Source: NCEH01 sp043195125 (lineage in GTDB: Bacteria; Pseudomonadota; Alphaproteobacteria; Rhizobiales; Xanthobacteraceae). Taken from it: a stretch of DNA of 64,000 bases. Positions 10,608 to 19,567 of the stretch are shown here, piece by piece. Made by a program: the position numbers and the translations under genes. The notes under the pieces are model-generated. The model was not told the origin of the DNA. It searched no databases and saw nothing but the letters and a program-made list of their open reading frames with translations. Positions within the stretch are counted from its first letter, which is position 1, and each line of letters starts with the position of its first letter. The stretch is from the NCBI RefSeq assembly GCF_043195125.1, contig NZ_JBAFWR010000008.1; one strand, given 5' to 3'.

Positions 10608-11930
10608 ATGCGGTCATCGGACACCATCTTTGCTTTGTCCAGCGGGCGCTTGCCCTCGGGGGTCGCGGTGGTGCGCATCTCGGGACCCCATGCCCGGCGC
10701 GCCGCTCTCATTCTCGCCGGCGCGGTGCCGGAGCCGCGTCTCGCGCGCTATGCCGTTTTCCGCGCCCCCGGCTCGGGGGAAGCCCTGGACCGCGGCCTGC
10801 TGCTGTTTTTCGAGGGGCCGCGCAGCGTCACCGGGGAAGATCTCGTGGAGCTTCATCTCCATGGGGGGAGGGCGGTGGTGGCCGCCATCCTCTCAACCCT
10901 CTCGGCGTTCGATGGGTTCCGGCCCGCGCTGCCCGGCGAATTCACCCGCCGCGCCCATGCCAACGGCAAGATGGATCTCGCCGAGGTGGAGGGCCTCGGC
11001 GATCTCATCGCGGCAGAGAGCGAAGCGCAGCGCCGGCAGGCCCTCGCCCAGGCATCCGGCGCGCTCTCGCGGCGCGTCGCCGGCTGGCGCGAGCGGCTGA
11101 TCCGCGCTTTGGCGCTGGTGGAAGCGACCATCGATTTCGTGGATGAGGACGACGTTCCGGAGGATCTCACCGGCCCCGCGCTGCTGGAAACCGGCCTCCT
11201 GCGGGAGGAGCTGGCGGCGGCAGTGGCCGACGGCGCGCGCGGCGAACGGGTGCGCGAGGGCATCTCCATCGCCATCGCCGGCCCGCCGAACGCGGGCAAA
11301 TCCACCTTGCTGAACCGCTTGGCGGGCCGCGAGGCCGCCATCGTCTCGCACCGTCCCGGCACCACGCGGGACGTGCTGGAGGTGCATCTCGAACTCGCCG
11401 GGCAGGCCGTGACGCTGATCGACACCGCCGGCCTGCGGGAGACCGACGATGAGGTGGAAGCCGAGGGCATCCGCCGCGCCCGCGCTCGGGCCGGGGCAGC
11501 CGATCTGGTGCTGTGGTTGAGCGAAGAGGGGGATGCGCCGCCGCCGGAGCTGGCGCACGCCCTCGCGGTGCGCACCAAGGCGGACAAGGCCGAAACCGGC
11601 GATGCCGCGCGGGAAAACACGGGTTCAGTGCTCGCCATCTCGGCCGCGACGGGGCAGGGGATGGAAGCGCTCCTCGCCCGCATCGAGGCGCGCGCGGCGG
11701 AGCTGGGGGGCGGGGAGCCGGCGCTGATCACCCGCGAGCGACAGAGGCTCGCGCTTCAGGACGCGCTGGCCCATCTCGATCGCGCGCTGACGCGAACCGG
11801 AGGCGGGGGCGAGGATCTGCTGGCGGAAGACCTGCGGCTTGCGGCTCGCGGCCTCGACGCTCTGGTGGGACGCGTGGATATCGAGGATGTTCTGGACGCC
11901 CTGTTCCGCACCTTCTGCATCGGCAAATGA
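10608..11930 (+). CDS. mnmE: tRNA uridine-5-carboxymethylaminomethyl modification GTPase MnmE (TrmE)
   Basis: With MnmG modifies U34 of certain tRNAs (cmnm5U). 440 residues from ATG 10608; a GTG three bases earlier is also in frame. N-terminal THF-binding domain begins DTIFALSSG; the G domain has G1 GPPNAGKS (225-232), PGTTRD and DTAG (272-275); the G4 motif reads TKAD where NKxD is usual. The C-terminal CIGK with the conserved Cys ends the protein. Unlike many genomes, mnmG is not adjacent: a 1 kb parS-rich region separates them. Confidence 0.95.
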   Translation: MRSSDTIFALSSGRLPSGVAVVRISGPHARRAALILAGAVPEPRLARYAVFRAPGSGEALDRGLLLFFEGPRSVTGEDLVELHLHGGRAVVAAILSTLSAFDGFRPALPGEFTRRAHANGKMDLAEVEGLGDLIAAESEAQRRQALAQASGALSRRVAGWRERLIRALALVEATIDFVDEDDVPEDLTGPALLETGLLREELAAAVADGARGERVREGISIAIAGPPNAGKSTLLNRLAGREAAIVSHRPGTTRDVLEVHLELAGQAVTLIDTAGLRETDDEVEAEGIRRARARAGAADLVLWLSEEGDAPPPELAHALAVRTKADKAETGDAARENTGSVLAISAATGQGMEALLARIEARAAELGGGEPALITRERQRLALQDALAHLDRALTRTGGGGEDLLAEDLRLAARGLDALVGRVDIEDVLDALFRTFCIGK

Positions 11931-11942
11931 CGTGCCGGACGG

Positions 11943-11962
11943 AATGTTTCACGTGAAACATT
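11943..11962 (+). other. parS: parS site 1
   Basis: Perfect 20 bp palindrome AATGTTTCACGTGAAACATT containing the consensus parS TGTTTCACGTGAAACA (11945-11960), 13 bp after the mnmE stop. Confidence 0.95.
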
Positions 11963-12074
11963 TTTGCGGTGTGGTGGGCGGAGGTAGCCCGGCTGCCGGG
12001 TGATCTCCATTGGCCGAGCGAGCGCGATGGTGGGCGACGAACGGCTTGGCATTTTGATGCCACGCGGCCTCCCA

Positions 12075-12094
12075 AATGTTTCACGTGAAACATT
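12075..12094 (+). other. parS: parS site 2
   Basis: Perfect 20 bp palindrome with the 16 bp consensus at 12077-12092. Confidence 0.95.
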
Positions 12095-12280
12095 CTGAGT
12101 CTGGATACGTGGGGCCGGCGCGAACAACGCGCGGGCGCGGGGCAAGTTGGATTTTGCGAGCAAGCCCCGGCATGTCGCAGCCGTGCCCGATCCAACGTGA
12201 CGTTACTAAGGCGGTTCCGTCCGCTCGCGGGCGTTTCGCCCACGCCAGTGGGCAGGGCGCAACTCCGCTCGCGCCTTGGG

Positions 12281-12312
12281 CCCCAGAATGTTTCACGTGA
12301 AACATTCTGGGG
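12281..12312 (+). other. parS: parS site 3, extended 32 bp palindrome
   Basis: The 16 bp consensus lies at 12289-12304, and perfect dyad symmetry extends to 12281-12312 (outer arms CCCCAGAA / TTCTGGGG), the longest of the eight sites. Confidence 0.95.
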
Positions 12313-12371
12313 GAGCCACGGTCATCATGGTCACGAGTGACGGCCCCCCAGGCAGTCTGTGCAACCGCCCG

Positions 12372-12391
12372 AATGTTTCACGTGAAACATT
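12372..12391 (+). other. parS: parS site 4
   Basis: Perfect 20 bp palindrome, consensus at 12374-12389; flanked by CCCG and CGGG arms displaced by two bases. Confidence 0.95.
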
Positions 12392-12586
12392 TTCGGGAGG
12401 CTTTGCGTGCCGTCCTGGCCAAGGCGGCGCATCGCGTCTCCGGAGCGCCGTCCTGGCTATGCTGAGGCCGCTGAAGGCGTGCACTGCGATCAACTGCGGG
12501 TGAGGTTCGGTGCCATTATAGACCGCGTCACTTCCTCACCCGGGCATTAAAGCGGCGCGTGCTCCGTGCCCGCCCGGCCGCGCGAA

Positions 12587-12602
12587 TGTTTCACGTGAAA
12601 CA
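12587..12602 (+). other. parS: parS site 5
   Basis: Perfect 16 bp consensus TGTTTCACGTGAAACA; symmetry continues to GAATG / CATTTC on the flanks. Confidence 0.95.
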
Positions 12603-12765
12603 TTTCGGAGAAGCTCTACGCGCCGCGGCCCGGAGCAGCGTCAAGACGCGGCCAATATCGGCTGCGGGGTGTTGGATCATCCGCCGCCTTACCGGGAGCA
12701 GACCTTCATCAGCGCGGATCTTCGCTCCGGGCGGTCCGCCGCCCACGGACCATGCCGCGCATAAA

Positions 12766-12785
12766 AATGTTTCACGTGAAACATT
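12766..12785 (+). other. parS: parS site 6
   Basis: Perfect 20 bp palindrome, consensus at 12768-12783. Confidence 0.95.
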
Positions 12786-12843
12786 CCGATCCGGGCTCCG
12801 CGACCTCCCCATCCCATTCCGCTGCCCCCAAAAGCGGACCCCC

Positions 12844-12867
12844 AAAATGTTTCACGTGAAACATTTT
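12844..12867 (+). other. parS: parS site 7
   Basis: Perfect 24 bp palindrome, consensus at 12848-12863, extended by AAAA/TTTT flanks; last site before mnmG. Confidence 0.95.
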
Positions 12868-13000
12868 CGCCCTGGCTGCGCCTCAGGCCTCTCTCCTTGA
12901 TGCCGCCCGCCTTGACCCCGCCGTGAAAGTGCCGTTCCTGTCGGTCCAATCCTGAAAATCCGGCGGTTCTCCGCCGATGGCCGTGCGCCGCGAGAGCCGA

Positions 13001-14938
13001 ATGACCCAGCTGGAAACCGTGTTCGATGTGATGGTGGTGGGCGGGGGCCATGCCGGCTGCGAGGCGGCCGCGGCCGCGGCGCGCCTTGGCGCGCGCACGG
13101 CGCTCGTCACCCACAGCGCCGGCACCATCGGCGCCATGTCGTGCAATCCCGCCATCGGCGGGCTCGGCAAGGGCCATCTGGTGCGCGAGATCGATGCGCT
13201 GGACGGGCTCATGGGCCGGGTGGCGGACCAGGGCGGCATCCAGTTCCGCGTGCTCAATCGGCGCAAGGGCCCGGCGGTGCGCGGCCCGCGCGCCCAGGCG
13301 GACCGCAAGCTCTACGCCCGCGCCATGCAACAGGCGCTCGCCGCCCAGGAAAACCTCACCATTCTTGAAGGAGAGGCGGACGATCTGATCCTTGAGAACG
13401 GGCGCGTCGCCGGCCTGCTGCTGAGCGATGGCTGCGCCTTCTCCTGTGGCGCCGTGGTGCTCACCACCGGCACGTTTCTCAACGGCCTGATCCATATGGG
13501 CGAGGTGCAGATCCCCGCCGGCCGCATGGGCGAGAAGCCGGCGCTCGGGCTTTCCGGCACGCTGAAGCGCCTCGGCCTCGCCCTCGGCCGGCTGAAGACC
13601 GGCACGCCGCCGCGCCTGGATGGCCGTACCATCGATTGGGCCGGGCTTGAGATGCAGGACGGCGACACGCCGCCGGAGGCTTTCTCCAGCCTCACCACGC
13701 GTTTGCCCAATCCGCAGGTTCAGTGCGGCATCACCCGCACCACGCAAGAGACGCACGATGTGATCCGCGCGAACCTCTCGCGCTCCGCCATGTATTCCGG
13801 CCGCATCGAAAGCACCGGCCCGCGCTATTGCCCCTCCATCGAGGACAAGGTGGTGCGTTTCGGCGATCGTGACGGCCACCAGATCTTTCTCGAGCCCGAG
13901 GGGTTGGACGACCCGACCATCTATCCCAATGGCATGTCCACCTCGCTTCCCGAGGAGGTGCAGCACCTCTTCCTGCGCACCATTCCGGGCCTGGAGCGGG
14001 TCGAGGTGCTGCGGCCCGGCTATGCCATTGAATATGACCATGTGGACCCGCGCGAGCTTGCCCCGACCCTGGAGGCGAAACGCGCGCCCGGTCTGTTCCT
14101 CGCCGGCCAGATCAACGGCACCACGGGCTATGAGGAGGCGGCCGCCCAGGGCCTGCTCGCCGGGCTGAATGCCGCGCGCCGCGCCGGGCGGGCGGGCAGC
14201 GGGGCAGGGGAGGCGGGCGATGGCATCGTCATCGACCGGGCGGAAGGCTATCTTGGCGTGATGGTGGACGATCTGGTGACACGCGGCGTCACCGAGCCTT
14301 ATCGCATGTTCACCTCGCGCGCCGAATATCGCCTCACCCTGCGCGCCGACAATGCCGACCAACGCCTCACCGCGCGCGGCATGGCGCTCGGCCTCGTGGG
14401 GGCGGAGCGGGCGGCGCATTTCTCCGCCAAGATGGCGGCGCTCGGCGGCGCGCGCGATCGCGCCCGCGCGCTGAACGTGACGCCCAACGAGGCCGCGGCG
14501 TTCGGGCTGAACGTGAACAAGGACGGTCAGCGCCGCAGTGCCTTCGATCTTTTGGCCTATCCGGACGTCGGGCTGGAGCAGGTGGCGCGCATCTGGCCAG
14601 AATTTGCCGCGCTGACCCCGGCCATCGCCGAGCAATTGGAGATCGACGCGAAATATGCGGTCTATCTCGACCGCCAGGCGGCGGATATCGCCACCTTGCG
14701 GCGCGATGAGGATCTGCTTTTGCCGGAAGCCATGGACTATGCCCCGCTGCCCGGGCTTTCCAACGAGCTGAAGCAGAAGCTCGCGCGCGTGCGCCCGCGC
14801 ACCATCGGCCAGGCCGGGCGCATGGAAGGCATGACGCCGGCCGCGCTCGCGCTGCTGGTGACCTATGCGCGGCGGCAGAGCGTGGGGCAGGGCACCGGCG
14901 CGGCGCGCGCCGTGCTCGCGGAGCAGGCGGCGAGCTGA
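13001..14938 (+). CDS. mnmG: tRNA uridine-5-carboxymethylaminomethyl modification enzyme MnmG (GidA)
   Basis: FAD enzyme partner of MnmE in cmnm5U34 tRNA modification. I prefer ATG 13001 (MTQLETVFDV; GAGAG six bases upstream), giving 645 residues; ATG 12977 would add eight. FAD-binding GGGHAG is at residues 14-19; the SCNPAIGGLGKGHLVREIDA segment, GTPPRLDGRTIDW and GYEEAAAQGLLAGLNAA match GidA signatures. rsmG follows after 232 bp, parA and parB after that, the conserved gidA-gidB-parA-parB order. Confidence 0.96.
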   Translation: MTQLETVFDVMVVGGGHAGCEAAAAAARLGARTALVTHSAGTIGAMSCNPAIGGLGKGHLVREIDALDGLMGRVADQGGIQFRVLNRRKGPAVRGPRAQADRKLYARAMQQALAAQENLTILEGEADDLILENGRVAGLLLSDGCAFSCGAVVLTTGTFLNGLIHMGEVQIPAGRMGEKPALGLSGTLKRLGLALGRLKTGTPPRLDGRTIDWAGLEMQDGDTPPEAFSSLTTRLPNPQVQCGITRTTQETHDVIRANLSRSAMYSGRIESTGPRYCPSIEDKVVRFGDRDGHQIFLEPEGLDDPTIYPNGMSTSLPEEVQHLFLRTIPGLERVEVLRPGYAIEYDHVDPRELAPTLEAKRAPGLFLAGQINGTTGYEEAAAQGLLAGLNAARRAGRAGSGAGEAGDGIVIDRAEGYLGVMVDDLVTRGVTEPYRMFTSRAEYRLTLRADNADQRLTARGMALGLVGAERAAHFSAKMAALGGARDRARALNVTPNEAAAFGLNVNKDGQRRSAFDLLAYPDVGLEQVARIWPEFAALTPAIAEQLEIDAKYAVYLDRQAADIATLRRDEDLLLPEAMDYAPLPGLSNELKQKLARVRPRTIGQAGRMEGMTPAALALLVTYARRQSVGQGTGAARAVLAEQAAS

Positions 14939-15170
14939 AGCTTGCTAGCGCGCGAAGGCGCAGGCGAGTCGTCCCTTGCCCCGTGCGGGAGGGTTCTGGC
15001 CGGGAAACGAGGTCGGCTCGCCACCCGATCGGAAATCGCCGGTGTGAATCCTGGGGAACGTAACCCGTAACCTGGCCGAAAACCGGAGCGCGCACATTTC
15101 GGCAAAAAACGTTCTGCCGAATCTGCGGTTTCACGTGCGATAAAGCCGCGGAAATGGGCACGAAAAGCGC

Positions 15171-15860
15171 ATGAGAACCTCTTCGGATTCGGCCAAGGCG
15201 GCGATCGCGCAAAATGTTTCACGTGAAACATTTTCGCGGCTGGAAACCATCGCCGCCCTGCTAACCAAATGGCAGAAAACGATAAATCTCGTTTCGCCCG
15301 GAACCATCCCAGAGCTGTGGACGCGCCATATCGCCGATTCGCTGCAACTTATCACCCATGTGAGCAAGGATGTTCGCGCTTGGGTAGACCTTGGGTCCGG
15401 CGGCGGATTTCCGGGTCTGGTGGTGGCGGCAGTGCTGGCGGAGCGGGAGGGGGGCCATGTGGACTTGGTGGAGAGCGACAGCCGCAAGTCGGCCTTCCTG
15501 CGGGAAGCGGCGCGGCTCGCCGATCTGCCGGTGAGCGTGCATCCCCAGCGCATCGAGCAGGTGGCGGGCGCTCTGGCGCCTGGAAAACAGGTGGTTTCCG
15601 CCCGCGCGCTGGCGCCGCTTCCCAAATTGCTGGGGCTCGCCGCGCCGTTTTTTGACGCCGGCGCCATCGGGATATTTCCCAAGGGCAAGGATTGGCAGCG
15701 CGAATTGACCGAAGCCCGCAAAGACTGGACACTCGACCTCGAACTGCGCGACAGCCTCAGCGATCCCCACGGGAAGATCCTGGTTGTGACGCGCGCCCTC
15801 AAAGCGGTCCCGTCCCCGGCCGTCCCCGGCGGACACATACGCGGAAGCGCACATGACTGA
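15171..15860 (+). CDS. rsmG: 16S rRNA (guanine527-N7)-methyltransferase RsmG (GidB)
   Basis: SAM-dependent methylation of G527 of 16S rRNA; loss gives low-level streptomycin resistance in other bacteria. 229 residues. SAM motif DLGSGGGFPGLV is about residues 71-82, followed by VDLVESDSRKSAFL. Codons for QNVSRETF near residues 14-21 coincide with a perfect parS palindrome, so this N-terminal peptide is partly dictated by a ParB site. The stop overlaps the parA start by 8 bp, implying coupling. The C-terminal tail after KILVVTRA is slightly extended. Confidence 0.94.
   Translation: MRTSSDSAKAAIAQNVSRETFSRLETIAALLTKWQKTINLVSPGTIPELWTRHIADSLQLITHVSKDVRAWVDLGSGGGFPGLVVAAVLAEREGGHVDLVESDSRKSAFLREAARLADLPVSVHPQRIEQVAGALAPGKQVVSARALAPLPKLLGLAAPFFDAGAIGIFPKGKDWQRELTEARKDWTLDLELRDSLSDPHGKILVVTRALKAVPSPAVPGGHIRGSAHD
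15211..15234 (+). other. parS: parS site 8, inside rsmG coding sequence
   Basis: Perfect 24 bp palindrome with consensus at 15215-15230, identical in extent to site 7, located about 40 bp after the rsmG start and 640 bp before parA. Confidence 0.95.
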
Positions 15861-16695
15861 TCATTCCGTCACCGCCCCCATCGTCGGCGGCGTCACGCCG
15901 CGCATTCTGGCGCTGGCGAACCAGAAGGGCGGGGTGGGCAAGACCACCACGGCCATCAATCTCGGCACTGCGCTCGCCGCCATCGGCGAAAACGTCCTGG
16001 TGGTGGACCTCGACCCCCAGGGCAATGCCTCCACCGGCCTCGGCATCGATCGCGGCCGGCGCAAGCTGTCCACCTATGATGTGCTGAGCGGGGAAGCCAG
16101 CATGGCGCAGGCGATCGTCGATACCGGCGTGCCCTCGCTTTATGTGGCCCCCTCCACGCTGGATCTCTCGGGCCTGGAGCTGGAGATCGCCAGCGAGCGC
16201 GACCGCGCTTTCCGCCTGCGCAACGCTCTGCGCGACATGGCGAACGACCCGGAGGCGCCGAAATTCACCTATGTGCTGATCGATTGCCCGCCCTCGCTCT
16301 CGCTCATCACGGTGAATGCGATGGCGGCGGCGCATGCCATATTGGTGCCGCTGCAATGCGAATTCTTCGCGCTGGAGGGGCTCTCGCAATTGCTGAAGAC
16401 CGTGGAGCAGGCGCGCACCGCCCTCAATCCCGATCTCACCATCCACGGCATCGTGCTGACCATGTACGATGCGCGCAACAATCTCTCCGACCAGGTGGTG
16501 GCGGACGTGCGCCAGTTCATGGGCGACAAGGTCTACGAGACCGTGATCCCGCGCAATGTGCGGGTGTCGGAAGCGCCGTCCTATGGCAAGCCTGTGCTGC
16601 TCTACGATCTGAAATGCGCAGGCTCCCAGGCCTATCTGCGGCTGGCCTCCGAAGTCATCCAGCGCGAGCGGGCGGCCCGCGCGGTCGCGGCCTGA
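15853..16695 (+). CDS. parA: Chromosome-partitioning ATPase ParA (Soj)
   Basis: DNA-bound ATPase whose gradient pulls ParB-parS complexes toward the cell pole. 280 residues. Deviant Walker A KGGVGKT at 25-31 and VVDLDPQGN (50-57) are typical; IDCPPSLSLITVNA and the C-terminal RVSEAPSYGKPVLLYD match chromosomal ParA. ATG overlaps the end of rsmG by 8 bp; parB follows after 29 bp. Eight parS sites lie within 4 kb upstream. Confidence 0.96.
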   Translation: MTDHSVTAPIVGGVTPRILALANQKGGVGKTTTAINLGTALAAIGENVLVVDLDPQGNASTGLGIDRGRRKLSTYDVLSGEASMAQAIVDTGVPSLYVAPSTLDLSGLELEIASERDRAFRLRNALRDMANDPEAPKFTYVLIDCPPSLSLITVNAMAAAHAILVPLQCEFFALEGLSQLLKTVEQARTALNPDLTIHGIVLTMYDARNNLSDQVVADVRQFMGDKVYETVIPRNVRVSEAPSYGKPVLLYDLKCAGSQAYLRLASEVIQRERAARAVAA

Positions 16696-16724
16696 GGCGG
16701 CACGTTCCAATGGGGAAGAAGGAC

Positions 16725-17609
16725 ATGGCGGAAGAAGGCCGTTCGCGGCTCGGCCGGGGGCTCGCGGCGTTGATCGGCGACATGGGGCAGGACGATACCC
16801 GTCCCGCGCCCAGCCAGAAGAGCGCCGGCACCCGCAAGGTGCCGATCGAATTCGTGCGCGCCAATCCGCGCAATCCGCGCCGCACCTTCCTGGAGGAGGG
16901 GCTGGACGATCTCGCCAGCTCGATCCGCGAGAAGGGCATCATCCAGCCCATCGTGGTGCGTCCGGTGTCGGACCATCCCGGCAGCTTCGAGATCGTCGCC
17001 GGCGAGCGTCGCTGGCGCGCAGCGCAGCGGGCCGGCCTGCACGAGGTGCCCGTGGTGGTGCTGGAGCTGACCGACCGCGAGGCGCTGGAGATCGCCATCA
17101 TCGAGAATGTGCAGCGCGCCGATTTGAACCCGGTCGAGGAAGGCCTCGGCTACGAGGCCCTGATGGCGCAGTTCGACTATACCCAGCTCGACCTCTCCAA
17201 GGTCATTGGCAAGAGCCGCTCGCACATCACCAACACCTTGCGGCTGCTGAAGCTGCCGGAAAGCGTGAAGGCCTATCTCGCCGACGGCCGCCTTTCCGCA
17301 GGCCATGCGCGGGCCCTGCTCGCCCATGAGGATCCGGCGTCCATCGCCCGCGATGTGGTGGAGAAGGGCCTGAGCGTGCGGGACGTGGAGGCCATGGGCA
17401 AGGTGAGGGAGGCGCTGTCGGCGGCGCCGGCCGCCAAGCCCGCACCTTCCCCCAAGGATGCGGACACCCGCGCGTTGGAAAAGCGCCTCACCGACGCCCT
17501 CGGGCTCGCCGTTAGCCTCCAGGCGAAGGGCGAGGCGGGCGAGCTGCGCATCCGCTATGGCGACCTCGATCAATTGGACCTCATCTGCCGTCGCCTCGGC
17601 GTCGCGTGA
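16725..17609 (+). CDS. parB: Chromosome-partitioning protein ParB (CTP-dependent parS-binding clamp)
   Basis: Binds parS, loads and slides on DNA as a CTP-gated clamp. 294 residues from ATG 16725 (GGGGAAG upstream); ATG 16710 (five more residues) is possible. The N-terminal ParA-stimulating RSRLGRGLAAL is at 6-16; CTP-binding GERRWRAAQRAG at 93-104; ENVQRADLNPVEE at 127-139; helix-turn-helix DLSKVIGKSRSHITNTLRLL about 157-176; C-terminal dimer domain about 240-294. It is the cognate binder of the parS cluster. Confidence 0.96.
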   Translation: MAEEGRSRLGRGLAALIGDMGQDDTRPAPSQKSAGTRKVPIEFVRANPRNPRRTFLEEGLDDLASSIREKGIIQPIVVRPVSDHPGSFEIVAGERRWRAAQRAGLHEVPVVVLELTDREALEIAIIENVQRADLNPVEEGLGYEALMAQFDYTQLDLSKVIGKSRSHITNTLRLLKLPESVKAYLADGRLSAGHARALLAHEDPASIARDVVEKGLSVRDVEAMGKVREALSAAPAAKPAPSPKDADTRALEKRLTDALGLAVSLQAKGEAGELRIRYGDLDQLDLICRRLGVA

Positions 17610-17759
17610 CGCGGCTCCGCTGATCCGGCAAAGGGCTTTCCCGCGGTTCCCCTTCTCGCGGGCCTGGATGCGCAAACCTTTATGTTGCAACGCGTCATGT
17701 GCGTGTCACGGCCTGATGCGAGGTAACGGGAGGTTTCCGGCTCGATTGAGGGGGGTTCG

Positions 17760-19400
17760 ATGACGGCGCACACTGCGGCCAAACCGGCGCACGCCCATGG
17801 GGTGGCGCACGGGCACGGGCACAGCGAAAAGCCGGTGAGGCTCGATCGCAAGAACGGCGCACCGGAAGTTTTCATCTTCTTCGCATTGCTCGTCGGCGGG
17901 CTCGGCTACACGATCTGGTCCATCTGGACTGACGTGCAGGCGGCGTCTCCGGGCGTGCTCACCTTCGCACCCTTCATGCTCCTGGTGCTGGCGCTGCTGA
18001 TCGCGCTCGGCTTCGAGTTCGTGAACGGCTTCCATGACACGGCAAATGCGGTGGCGACGGTGATCTACACCAATTCGCTGCCCGCCCATTTCGCCGTGGT
18101 GTGGTCCGGGGGCTGGAACTTCCTCGGCGTGCTGCTCTCCAGCGGCGCCGTGGCGTTCGGCATCATCTCGCTCCTGCCGGTGGAGCTGATCCTGCATGTG
18201 GGCACCGGGGCCGGCATGGCCATGGTGTTCGCTTTGCTGATCGCCGCCATCATCTGGAACCTCGGCACCTGGTATCTCGGCCTCCCGGCCTCTTCATCCC
18301 ACACGCTGATCGGCTCGATCATCGGCGTCGGCATCGCCAACCAGCTCATCCAGGGCAAGAGCGGCATCGCCGGCGTGGACTGGAGCCAGGCCGCCAATGT
18401 GGGCTATGCGCTGCTGCTCTCCCCGGTGGTCGGCTTCTTTGCCGCCGGCCTGTTGCTGCTAACCATGAAGGTGCTGGTCAAGAACCCGGCGCTCTATGCC
18501 GAGCCCAAGCCCCACCACCCGCCGCCGTGGTGGATCCGTGGCCTGCTGGTGCTCACCTGCACGGGCGTCTCCTTCGCCCACGGCTCGAACGACGGTCAGA
18601 AGGGCATGGGCCTCATCATGCTGATCCTGATCGGCATCGTGCCCACCGCCTATGCGCTGAACCGCGCCATCGATTCCACCGACGTGGCGCAGTTCCGCGC
18701 GCTCGCCTCGGTGACCCAGGCCTCGCTGGTGAAGGCCTCGAACGGTGCCGCCGCGCCCGCGGATTCGCGCCAGGCCCTGACCGACTATGTGCGGGACCGC
18801 AAACTGACCCCCGAAACGCTGCCCGCTCTCGCCGCCGTCGCCGGCGAGATCTCCACCCTCGTGGGCAATCACGAGACGCTGGCCCAGGTGCCCGCCGCCG
18901 CCGTGCCCAACATGCGCAACGACATGTATCTGGCCTCCGAGACGATCCGCCTGATGGGTCGCCAGAAGGAGCCGGTCTTCAACACCGAGACGAGCGACAA
19001 TCTGAGCGCGTTCAAGCGCGCCCTGGACAATGCCACCAAATTCATTCCGCTGTGGGTGAAGGTGGCGGTGGCGATCGCGCTGGGCCTCGGCACCATGGTG
19101 GGCTGGAAGCGCATCGTCGTGACCGTGGGTGAGAAGATCGGCAAGACCCATCTTACCTACGCCCAGGGCGGTTCGGCGGAACTGGTCGCCATGGGCACCA
19201 TCTTCGCTGCCGACATGTACGGCCTGCCGGTTTCCACCACCCACGTTCTGTCTTCGGGCGTGGCGGGCACCATGGCGGCCAACAAGTCCGGCCTCCAGCT
19301 CTCCACCGTGCGCAACCTCGCCATGGCCTGGGTGCTGACGCTGCCGGTGGCGATCATTCTCTCCGGCGGGCTCTACATCCTCCTGCGCCAGCTGATGTGA
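17760..19400 (+). CDS. pit: Inorganic phosphate transporter, PiT family
   Basis: Low-affinity, ion-coupled phosphate uptake through the inner membrane. 546 residues with about ten membrane spans. The two inverted family repeats are visible: GFHDTANAVATVIYT near residue 88 with PASSSHTLIGSIIGVG near 178, and HGSNDGQKGMG near 276 with PVSTTHVLSSGVAG near 490. Between the halves is a long soluble loop (about 300-425). The N-terminus is histidine-rich (HAHGVAHGHGHS, 11-22), which could bind metal. ATG follows GAGGGGGG closely. A terminator lies just downstream, so it is monocistronic. Confidence 0.93.
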   Translation: MTAHTAAKPAHAHGVAHGHGHSEKPVRLDRKNGAPEVFIFFALLVGGLGYTIWSIWTDVQAASPGVLTFAPFMLLVLALLIALGFEFVNGFHDTANAVATVIYTNSLPAHFAVVWSGGWNFLGVLLSSGAVAFGIISLLPVELILHVGTGAGMAMVFALLIAAIIWNLGTWYLGLPASSSHTLIGSIIGVGIANQLIQGKSGIAGVDWSQAANVGYALLLSPVVGFFAAGLLLLTMKVLVKNPALYAEPKPHHPPPWWIRGLLVLTCTGVSFAHGSNDGQKGMGLIMLILIGIVPTAYALNRAIDSTDVAQFRALASVTQASLVKASNGAAAPADSRQALTDYVRDRKLTPETLPALAAVAGEISTLVGNHETLAQVPAAAVPNMRNDMYLASETIRLMGRQKEPVFNTETSDNLSAFKRALDNATKFIPLWVKVAVAIALGLGTMVGWKRIVVTVGEKIGKTHLTYAQGGSAELVAMGTIFAADMYGLPVSTTHVLSSGVAGTMAANKSGLQLSTVRNLAMAWVLTLPVAIILSGGLYILLRQLM

Positions 19401-19420
19401 TCCCTTCTGTTCCGATGAAG

Positions 19421-19456
19421 GGGCGCGGCATCGAAAGGTGCCGCGCCCTTTTCTTT
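19421..19456 (+). terminator. Intrinsic terminator after pit
   Basis: 10 bp perfect stem GGGCGCGGCA / TGCCGCGCCC (19421-19430 with 19439-19448), 8-base loop, then TTTTCTTT. Confidence 0.85.
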
Positions 19457-19567
19457 GCCCGATGCCGACTGCCTCGCGCGGGGAAGCGGCCGGCGGCGAC
19501 GCCGATGACAGGGGAAAGGGCGGCCGGCGTGATTCCCTTGCCCGCCCGCGTGCTCTAGCCTGCGGCC

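Larger units (their letters stand above)
11931..13000 (+). other. Gene-free region between mnmE and mnmG carrying seven parS sites
   Basis: A 1070 bp stretch without a credible gene. Short frames starting MFHVKH here are artefacts of the parS palindrome, which contains ATG on both strands. Apart from the seven palindromes listed separately, the sequence is GC-rich without long repeats I could see. Spacing between parS centres is 132, 212, 85, 213, 181 and 80 bp. It functions most simply as the main ParB-loading centromere. Confidence 0.85.

Noticed and set aside
11943..12900. Several 60-110 codon frames on both strands starting MFHVKH between mnmE and mnmG
   Set aside because: The parS palindrome reads ATG TTT CAC GTG AAA CAT on both strands and so creates spurious starts; the frames have no ribosome sites and differ in everything downstream.
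15128..15141. Ninth parS (GTTTCACGTGCGAT)
   Set aside because: Only the left half and CACGTG core match; three or more mismatches in the right half, so not counted as a site.
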